Shown piece by piece: positions 1 to 6,490 of a DNA stretch of 64,000 nt. This DNA is from Kofleriaceae bacterium. GTDB lineage: Bacteria; Myxococcota_A; Polyangia; Haliangiales; Haliangiaceae. Numbering within the stretch: position 1 is the stretch's first letter; each line of letters begins with the position of its first letter. The notes below the pieces were generated by a model. The model was not told where the DNA came from. It saw nothing but the letters and a program-made list of their open reading frames with translations, and did not search any database. The DNA is taken from the NCBI GenBank assembly GCA_024762925.1, contig JANTGM010000003.1, forward strand, positions 1 through 64,000, in the 5' to 3' direction. The translations under genes and the position numbers were made by a program.

Positions 1-114
1 ACCTAGGCAATACGCGTTGACGCTACCAGTCGCCGCATGATGAAATCGGGCTAGAACTCTCCAGTTAAGGGTGGACCTAAAAACGATCCACTCTCAGAGG
101 CACCACGCTCGCCC

Positions 115-411
115 GTGACTACCCGCGAGTACAAGCAAGCGGATTTTCCCTGGCACGATGTCGAGCACCTCCCAGCGATTCACGGAGCGAAAGCATTCGC
201 TGCTATGAAGTCTGTTGAGATGGACGTTGTGACGTTTGGCAATGAATTGGCGACAATGCAGCTTGTGTTAGAGGATCCCAATGGAGTCAACCAGAGCCGC
301 TGGAAGCCAAGTAGATGTTATTACAGAGGATTGCGTCTTTTATGTAACACTTTGCCACGGTGGTGGCTCTTACTAGTGAGACCTCGATTGGCGTGGTCAT
401 CAAAACTTTAG
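115..411 (+). CDS. Doubtful small ORF, possibly frameshifted
   Basis: A GTG-initiated frame of 98 codons with an AGAGG-like site upstream. I do not recognise it. The first half (about residues 1-60) looks protein-like, with a mixed hydrophobic pattern. The second half is rich in Arg, Trp and Leu and looks like an out-of-frame read. In the next frame, from about position 283, a short stretch reads plausibly as protein (VDVITEDCVFYV) and stops near 384. The stretch may therefore be a degraded or frameshifted gene, or not a gene at all. Bases 1-114 hold nothing I can identify. Confidence 0.2.
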   Translation: MTTREYKQADFPWHDVEHLPAIHGAKAFAAMKSVEMDVVTFGNELATMQLVLEDPNGVNQSRWKPSRCYYRGLRLLCNTLPRWWLLLVRPRLAWSSKL

Positions 412-420
412 GAGGAGTGT

Positions 421-588
421 ATGTGTCGAAGAGTTACTTGCAATACGTGTGAGAAGCCCCATTGGGCGGGATGCGGCGCTCATATTGAGTCGGTCTTGGG
501 TGATGTCCCTGTGAAAGATCGCTGCTCGTGCGCAAAGAACACCTCGAGTTCCGAGAGTTTCTTCTCGAAGCTCTTTGGTGCGAAATAG
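421..588 (+). CDS. Small Cys-rich conserved protein (55 aa)
   Basis: This 55-residue protein begins with MCRRVTCNTC and continues with the signature WAGCG, about 15 residues of spacer, then RCSC. The cysteines lie at positions 2, 7, 10, 18, 35 and 37, a pattern suited to binding zinc or another metal. The arrangement (Cys pairs, a Trp-Ala-Gly-Cys-Gly turn, a His-Ile-Glu and a C-terminal CxC) matches a small conserved protein of unknown function that I recognise from many bacteria. The start is well supported by an AGGAGG site seven bases upstream of the ATG. No partner gene is evident; the next gene is convergent. The function is unknown, but the reading frame is very likely real. Confidence 0.8.
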   Translation: MCRRVTCNTCEKPHWAGCGAHIESVLGDVPVKDRCSCAKNTSSSESFFSKLFGAK

Positions 589-608
589 GTGGGTGCTAGG
601 AGAAGGCC

Positions 609-1355
609 TCAGTGGCTTCGCAGCTCTTTTGCGAAGTCGCTAAGTTCCTTCAGGTAGCGTTCTCGGTTTTCGAAGAAGATCGAGTTGTGATCACCGCGAG
701 GTAAGATCACAAGTTTGCACGGCCCACCAACGGACGCGGCGTTCTGCTCGGCATGACGTTTGTCGACAAGGTGATCGTGCTCTGCGTGCAGAATGAGTGT
801 GGGCTTTTTGAAGGCACGCAGTTTTGCCTCGTGATCGAAGTGTTCGGCAAACGCCTTCTGGACGTCCTTGAGGCTGCCGCCGAGTTCGCTTGGGGTGGCG
901 CGAAGGAGGATGCGTTCGAGCACGTTTGCGATTCCGCTTTCGAGTACCAATCCCGCGACTTGCGGATAGCGCCGAGCCGTTTCGATCGCGTAGATAGAGC
1001 CAATCGATCGCCCAAAGACGATGAGGTTCTCAGGCCCGCCTGCAGCTTCGATGATTGCGTCTACATCATCGAGCATCGTCGCGAGCTTTGGCGTACCCGT
1101 GGACCCACCGTACCCGCGGTACTCCGCGAGAAAGGTGTTCAGCTGCATCTTCTCCATGAACTCGGGAAAGCCTGGTAGGTAGTCATCGACGATTTCGCCG
1201 TTGCCATGAAAGTGCAAGAGCGTCTGCGCATGTCCTGCCGTGTGAAATGCACATGCGAGCACAGCTCCATTCACCGGAACGTCAAGTGTTGCGGCGGTGC
1301 CTGGTCTAGGGAAAAAGTACCGTTCGCTAATGAGTCGATGATCGCAGAGGTGCAT
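609..1355 (-). CDS. Alpha/beta hydrolase
   Basis: A serine hydrolase of the alpha/beta fold, about 248 residues and soluble. An HGNGE oxyanion-hole motif lies at about residues 50-54. The nucleophile elbow GRSIGS has its Ser near 117, the acidic residue lies in AEHDHLVD near 194, and the catalytic His is in RGDHN near 223. The substrate is not predictable; the family includes esterases and BEM46/FrsA-like hydrolases. An upstream TTG at 1385 would add ten residues and overlap the preceding gene, but the ATG at 1355 leaves a ten-base gap and a more typical N-terminus. It follows the EEP-family gene on the same strand and is probably co-transcribed with it. Confidence 0.85.
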   Translation of the reverse strand: MHLCDHRLISERYFFPRPGTAATLDVPVNGAVLACAFHTAGHAQTLLHFHGNGEIVDDYLPGFPEFMEKMQLNTFLAEYRGYGGSTGTPKLATMLDDVDAIIEAAGGPENLIVFGRSIGSIYAIETARRYPQVAGLVLESGIANVLERILLRATPSELGGSLKDVQKAFAEHFDHEAKLRAFKKPTLILHAEHDHLVDKRHAEQNAASVGGPCKLVILPRGDHNSIFFENRERYLKELSDFAKELRSH

Positions 1356-1365
1356 GCAGCCAAGA

Positions 1366-2340
1366 TTACCGCTCGCCGGCAGCAAAGCCGAGAGTGAGAT
1401 GAAGTGGTCTGTGATCAGACCCCATAAACGGCCCTGTGGAGCGTTCTATGGTGCGCAACGTACGTGTGTGAACGCAGTGATCAATCGTGATGGACATCGG
1501 CCAGAGTTGCCCGGGCCAGCTCGTTTGCAATCCAAAACCACGCTGAGAGTTGCGAAGGTTGCCGTCTTCAAGCATATCGACAAAGGCAAATGACCAAGGT
1601 GTAGCATTGAAATCGCCAGCGATGATGGCATTGTCGTGATTGCGGGCCCAGGCTGTTGCCTCTCTCATCATTGCATCGCGCAATGCCGCGTTGTTGGATC
1701 CGACCGGCGGCATGGTGTGTAGCCCCAAGATAGAAAAGTGTTCACCGTCTTTCTCTACGTCGAGCGCAATTGCTGGCAAGAGGCTGTCGGCAAGCGTGAT
1801 GAGCTCTCGGTTCTTCGCAGGCAAGCGTGAAAGCGAAAGCATGCCAAAGGCATCGGTGCGAGTGTCACCAAAGGTGCCATAGCCTGAGAGGGCTGACTCA
1901 AGAACCTCGCGCATCGTGCTGGTGGCTTCGACGATTACAATGACATCAGCATCTGAATCGGCTAAGTAGCTAGCGATGTCAGAAAAGTTCGTATTTTTGT
2001 AGTTCGCATTGAACACAACGAGGCGAAGCGAGGCGCGATTCTTGTCAATGTCTGTGGCATCAGCCCAGTACAGGGGCGCAATCAGCGAGACGTTGAGTGT
2101 CAGCACCACAGCCGCAACGAGCGCCCACCGCCAAGCTTGTAAGACTGCAAGGATTGCCAGTATCGGCACAGCGAGCACGGCATACTGCAGTCGGAAGTGC
2201 GAGCACAGATCGAGGAGCCACCACCAGCGACCGACAATCCCTGCCAAGCTAGCCACTGCGAGACCAGCCGCACCCAGGATTGCGATTGCCAGAAGCACGT
2301 TCGCTGCACGTTGTCGCTGGTGATTTTCCGGCAAGGTCAT
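1366..2340 (-). CDS. Membrane-anchored endonuclease/exonuclease/phosphatase-family protein
   Basis: The N-terminal third holds three hydrophobic segments (about residues 12-110). The rest is an EEP (DNase I-like) domain with FNANY, an acidic VEATS, LGLHTM, GDFNATPW and a C-terminal SDHRPLHL. This is the layout of YafD-type membrane EEP proteins, with the metal-dependent phosphodiesterase or phosphatase domain on one face of the inner membrane. The substrate is unknown. A GTG at 2454 would add 38 residues of unconvincing sequence, so the ATG at 2340 is preferred. The gene is divergent from the kinase at 2542 and ends just before the alpha/beta hydrolase. Confidence 0.85.
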   Translation of the reverse strand: MTLPENHQRQRAANVLLAIAILGAAGLAVASLAGIVGRWWWLLDLCSHFRLQYAVLAVPILAILAVLQAWRWALVAAVVLTLNVSLIAPLYWADATDIDKNRASLRLVVFNANYKNTNFSDIASYLADSDADVIVIVEATSTMREVLESALSGYGTFGDTRTDAFGMLSLSRLPAKNRELITLADSLLPAIALDVEKDGEHFSILGLHTMPPVGSNNAALRDAMMREATAWARNHDNAIIAGDFNATPWSFAFVDMLEDGNLRNSQRGFGLQTSWPGQLWPMSITIDHCVHTRTLRTIERSTGPFMGSDHRPLHLTLGFAAGER

Positions 2341-2541
2341 ATTCTGCAACAGGCGACATTCAGCGACTATTCCTAACCGAGATTGCCACAAAACCCTCCA
2401 TGGGCCAGTATTGCGTCTATCCGAGGCCGCTAGGCGCTGCACCCTCGGCGTCACGAATGGCGAGTCTTGGTAGCTAGAGGCTCTACGACCATGCCTTTGT
2501 CGGCTCTAGCATGTATCCTCAAGGGCCCAGGATGCGTGGCA

Positions 2542-3966
2542 ATGGATAGAATCGACCTCGGAGACGAGGTTGTTGACCCACTCATTGGGACGATGATTGG
2601 ACGCTACCGGGTCGAGAGAAAAATCGGCCAGGGTGGCATGGGTGCGGTGTTTGAGCTGCTCCAACCGGCAATCCATAAGCGCATGGCGTTGAAGCTTCTG
2701 CACGAAGAGTACACGGGGCGGCAGGAAATTGTGCAGCGGTTCTTTGATGAGGCGCGAGCTGTGAACTTGATCGGCCATCCAAGCATCGTCGACATCACCG
2801 ACTTTAGCCATCTACCCGACGGGCGTCCCTTCATCATCATGGAGTTTCTCCAAGGCGAGAGTCTTGAAGACTATTTGCAAGAGAAGGGAGGGCTTCCTGA
2901 AGCCGAGGTCTTGGAAATTCTCAGACAGATCTGCTCCGCTTTGACTGCTGCACACAGTAAAGAAATCGTGCATCGTGATTTGAAGCCAGAGAACATTTTC
3001 TTGATTCGTCACGCTCATCAACCCATGCGGGTCAAGGTGCTCGACTTTGGCATCGCAAAGCTCCGCGGCCAGGGAGGGGAAGACGCAGTAAATCAAACGC
3101 AAACGGGAGTCGTGCTTGGAACGCCGACGTACATGTCCCCAGAGCAAGCTCAAGGCAACACCTTTGATGCCGATCACCGAACAGACATCTACTCGTTGGG
3201 AGTGATGCTTTTCCAGATGCTCAGCGGGGCACCACCATTTCGTGGCAAGACATTTGCCTCGCTTATCCTCAAGCACATCAGTGAGGAACCTCCGCATCTA
3301 GGAGATACTCGCAAGGATATTAGCTCCGATTGGTCGCGTATCGTTGCCAAGGCGCTCGCCAAGGCGCCAGATGATCGATACCAGTCCGTGCAAGAGCTGC
3401 TGGACGAAGCAATTGCTGCGGTTGCCCCAAAAGCACCGGTCGCTGCGGCCCCAACGCTGGAGAGTGGCGCTGTTTCAGGGGGACACTCGCCCAAACTGCT
3501 GTTGCTCGCGCCTTTGGTTGTTGCAATCGGAGTTGGTGCTTGGTGGGTTAGGACTAGGGGAAATTCTGATAACGAAGAACCTAGCAATGGGCCCGCGCTG
3601 GTGGCGCCAAGTGATGGATCGATTGCAGCCGCGATGCCGGTCGCCGATGCGGCACCAAAGCCCCAGCCACCAGATGCGGGCCTGCCTACCGATGCCACAG
3701 CAACCACAGCAGTTGGCAAGAAAGATGCAGCGACACCAACCCGTGACACCAAGAATCGCGGAAAAGGGCTTCTTCAGGTAACGGTTCCCGATTCGTGGGG
3801 CTTGGTGTATCTCGATGGCAAGCTCTTGGGCCAGAGCCCAGTCCGCCGTGTCATTCCAGCGGGGGCACACAAGCTGCGGATCGTGAACAAGCCGCTTGGC
3901 ACGAGCAAGACCCACCGCTTCATCCTTAAGAAGGGCAAGACGCACACGATTCGACAGCGGTGGTGA
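2542..3966 (+). CDS. Transmembrane Ser/Thr protein kinase with PEGA domain
   Basis: A PknB-type kinase of 474 residues. The Gly loop GQGGMG is at 29-34, the ATP Lys in MALKLL is near 51, and the catalytic loop HRDLKPEN is at 144-151. DFG is at 168-170 and the activation-segment GTPTYMSPEQ ends near 202. All catalytic residues are present, so it should be active. A single transmembrane helix lies near 320-340, followed by a Pro/Ala/Asp-rich linker and a C-terminal PEGA domain (about 412-470; YLDGKLLGQSP), which places the tail outside the cytoplasm. Such kinases are abundant in myxobacteria. The ATG at 2542, with AGGA upstream, gives the expected N-terminus. An in-frame TTG at 2467 would add 25 unlikely residues. 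Confidence 0.92.
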   Translation: MDRIDLGDEVVDPLIGTMIGRYRVERKIGQGGMGAVFELLQPAIHKRMALKLLHEEYTGRQEIVQRFFDEARAVNLIGHPSIVDITDFSHLPDGRPFIIMEFLQGESLEDYLQEKGGLPEAEVLEILRQICSALTAAHSKEIVHRDLKPENIFLIRHAHQPMRVKVLDFGIAKLRGQGGEDAVNQTQTGVVLGTPTYMSPEQAQGNTFDADHRTDIYSLGVMLFQMLSGAPPFRGKTFASLILKHISEEPPHLGDTRKDISSDWSRIVAKALAKAPDDRYQSVQELLDEAIAAVAPKAPVAAAPTLESGAVSGGHSPKLLLLAPLVVAIGVGAWWVRTRGNSDNEEPSNGPALVAPSDGSIAAAMPVADAAPKPQPPDAGLPTDATATTAVGKKDAATPTRDTKNRGKGLLQVTVPDSWGLVYLDGKLLGQSPVRRVIPAGAHKLRIVNKPLGTSKTHRFILKKGKTHTIRQRW

Positions 3967-4082
3967 TCGCAACCAACGTCAGACGTCATGTGACTCCCAG
4001 AGTGGAAGCGTAGGTCCCGCACATCTCGATAGCACGTTCTGCCACCGCACATGCTCGGGATTTCCGTTGATCAAGAAACGCG

Positions 4083-5213
4083 TCAGTCTCGAAACGACTG
4101 CAATGCAATCAAGGCGCCCGTCGCAGGTTCTACGACTTCAATGTAGCGGCCTTTGGCCTCGCGCCCAAAGATTGCAAGTTTGCCGTCAACCATTCGCAGC
4201 TCAACATCGTTCCAATACTCGCTATGCTCAACACTTCCAAGCCCATCGAGGCTTCGTTGGCCACGTCGAGTCCCACTATCGGCATCTAAGATGGTGAGTT
4301 GCGCGCCACTTGTCGCACTGCAGTAGTCCACCACGAAGAGCAAGGTTTCGTGCTGCATCATGCTTGCGGTACTGCACGGGCCACCGTCTCCAATCTCGGC
4401 CTTCCACACGATAGCCCCCGATGCACTGCGCTTCTCCACCGTTGCAGTCTTCTTTGTTCCATTCGGATCAAACACGAACGAGAAATCACCTGCGGGCAGC
4501 GTCTGGGGCCCATTGCGATGTGATGGTTCCGTTGGACCTTCCCACTGCCAGGAAACTCCGCCATGGCTTGCGCTAACGAGTGTTGTGCTGCGCCGCTTCC
4601 AGCTTCCAAGTTCGTATACCTCGGTGTATCGACCCTGGCTTTCCTTTCCATAGATCATCAGGTCAGAATCACGAATCTCCAGTTGGATCTGGTTGCGGTA
4701 TTTGCTGTGGGCCACAGGTCCCAACCCGTGGACTTCTTTGCGGTGAAGCTGTTTGCCGTTTGACGCATCAAAGATGAGCAACGTCGCACCACTGGCGATC
4801 GAGGAATGGTGAACGACGATTACCCAGTCGCCATGTGCGATTAGTACACCTGTTGCAACAAAATCTGGCTTGATGGTCACCTTCCAGAGTTCGTTGTTTG
4901 ATGCGTCTTCGCGGCGAACAGACAAAGCGTCAGGATCCCGGCCGCTTTCGAGAACAAACCGTCGATCTGCTTGCGTCTGATGCACCAGAGGTTTTCCGGT
5001 TTGCACTTCTCGAAGTGCATCGCTCCACCGCCATCCGGGAGGCGTTACTGTCGTCGGTGCTGGAGCACGAGTACGTGGTTTTGCGGTGACGGGCGACGCT
5101 TGCTCTGCGAGTTTTGATGGCAAAAGAGGGGGCTCAGACTCGGCAGCCCTGCTCGTGTCCCCGGAGGTTCCACAGGCTGCAAACAACACTACTGCAACAC
5201 TCACTGCTCTCAT
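4083..5213 (-). CDS. Lipoprotein with internally duplicated propeller-like domain
   Basis: The signal sequence ends in a lipobox (LFAAC). A low-complexity Pro/Thr-rich linker follows, then about 300 residues of beta-rich sequence containing two copies of one module. Copy 1 carries LLIFDASNGKQ and YGKESQGRYTEVYE. Copy 2 carries LTILDADSGTR and FGREAKGRYIEVVE. Each 'DASNG/DADSG' turn resembles a PQQ-type beta-propeller blade, but only part of a propeller is visible. It is probably attached to the outer membrane and has no recognisable enzymatic residues. The ATG at 5213 is chosen; a GTG two codons earlier is possible. It is convergent with the kinase gene, and no functional partner is clear. 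Confidence 0.75.
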   Translation of the reverse strand: MRAVSVAVVLFAACGTSGDTSRAAESEPPLLPSKLAEQASPVTAKPRTRAPAPTTVTPPGWRWSDALREVQTGKPLVHQTQADRRFVLESGRDPDALSVRREDASNNELWKVTIKPDFVATGVLIAHGDWVIVVHHSSIASGATLLIFDASNGKQLHRKEVHGLGPVAHSKYRNQIQLEIRDSDLMIYGKESQGRYTEVYELGSWKRRSTTLVSASHGGVSWQWEGPTEPSHRNGPQTLPAGDFSFVFDPNGTKKTATVEKRSASGAIVWKAEIGDGGPCSTASMMQHETLLFVVDYCSATSGAQLTILDADSGTRRGQRSLDGLGSVEHSEYWNDVELRMVDGKLAIFGREAKGRYIEVVEPATGALIALQSFRD

Positions 5214-5423
5214 GACCACAATGTACGCATCAAATTCGGATCTGGTCTTTTGCTATGGCACCGACACGATTCGTCAACGATCACAAGGAGCTATAGTTGG
5301 CTATTGGGAAGCAAAGTTTGCAGTATGGGAAGCAAACCCCCAGAGCGAGGGCCATCGCTCCGGGTTCTTTCAACGAGTTGGCTGTCAAGTTGCTTGGCCC
5401 ATGCTGTGCAATCTCAGTAGCAC

Positions 5424-6461
5424 GTGTCGAGTGCTCCACAACTTCTGACCACTATCGTTCTCTCAACCCTCGCACTCGCGTGCACAACAAACCTTGGAAG
5501 CATCGGGGAGAGCGATAACTTTGGAGCAGATGCTGGTGGTGAAGTAGAGCCGGAGTCAGAGTCCGAGTCGGATACCGAAACGCCGCCAACACCTGATCCA
5601 GATCCAGACCCCGAGACGAATCCGAATCCGGAACCGGACCCTCCACCTAGCACCGCAAACCAAGCCTGTTATTTGGGCGTCGCCAGTGACAACTCAACGT
5701 GCTTTCCTGTTGTTGAGATCAGTGCCTACACCTATCCAGCTGGCAGTGGGAACTATTCTAGGCCTACGAATTTTCTCGACGTCGATGTTGTCGACCTCAA
5801 CACCAAGGTGAGCCCCAACTTTCGACTCGGGGAAATCGCCGTGCGCGCAAAAGGCAAGTATCAGGTTGTCCAACCCCACGCGATCCGTAAGCTGCAACAA
5901 CTTCGTGATTCCGCGGGCCACGCACTCACCGTCAACTCAGGATTTCGTTCGCCGGACTATAATGCTTCAGTTGGCGGTGCCACCAAGTCGCGGCACATGT
6001 ACGGCGACGCATTTGACGTCATGCCAGGCGCAACGGGGCGTGATGCTCTGATGCAAAAGTGTCGTGATCTTGGTGCTGGCTACGTTGCCAAATATGCCAA
6101 TTCCGGACATATTCACTGTGATTGGCGGAACTCAGCGCTAGATTCAGAGTTTTTCGGATTCGTCTCGAACTTGCTCTTTGGCGAGGATGTTTGGACAATC
6201 TACGATGTGCAAGCAGAGATGGTGCTTGAAGAGGGCGTCTACCATGTGGAGGCGAGCGGCTATGATGAGACCGAAGGCGAACTTGCCCGGGATTGGATTG
6301 CGCTGGACGAGAATGGCAACATTCTGGCGGAAGAGGAGTCGATGTCTTTCGTTCCACCAGTCGGTACTCACACAGTGCAAGTCGATGTTGGTGGTCTCAT
6401 TGAAGTTTCGTCTCATGTTGCAGTCGAAGCACTCACGGGTGACGCTGTACTCGCTCAATAG
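5424..6461 (+). CDS. M15A-type peptidase lipoprotein
   Basis: A GTG-started lipoprotein with lipobox LALAC (Cys 20) and an acidic Glu/Asp/Pro linker to about residue 75. A domain with peptidase M15A motifs follows: SGFRSPDYN, then SRHMYGDAFDV (His 191, Asp 198) and HIHCDW (His 219, His 221). These residues form the zinc site of D-Ala-D-Ala carboxypeptidase-type enzymes, so it probably cuts a murein peptide in the cell envelope. The last 100 residues form a separate beta-rich domain of unknown role. It is convergent with the large OmpA-like gene, with a short inverted repeat between them. The ribosome-binding site before the GTG is weak, so the start is moderately certain. Confidence 0.85.
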   Translation: MSSAPQLLTTIVLSTLALACTTNLGSIGESDNFGADAGGEVEPESESESDTETPPTPDPDPDPETNPNPEPDPPPSTANQACYLGVASDNSTCFPVVEISAYTYPAGSGNYSRPTNFLDVDVVDLNTKVSPNFRLGEIAVRAKGKYQVVQPHAIRKLQQLRDSAGHALTVNSGFRSPDYNASVGGATKSRHMYGDAFDVMPGATGRDALMQKCRDLGAGYVAKYANSGHIHCDWRNSALDSEFFGFVSNLLFGEDVWTIYDVQAEMVLEEGVYHVEASGYDETEGELARDWIALDENGNILAEEESMSFVPPVGTHTVQVDVGGLIEVSSHVAVEALTGDAVLAQ

Positions 6462-6473
6462 CGGGCAATTCTT

Positions 6474-6490
6474 GGCCTCAAAGCGAGGCC
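6474..6490. terminator. Possible bidirectional hairpin between convergent genes
   Basis: A perfect 6-bp inverted repeat, GGCCTC and GAGGCC separated by AAAGC, lies between the stop codons of two convergent genes. There is no long T run on either side, so it is at best a weak or Rho-assisted terminator. Confidence 0.35.

Noticed and set aside
2812-3752. Long minus-strand frames opposite the kinase
   Set aside because: They are antisense shadows of the kinase domain and the Ala/Pro linker.
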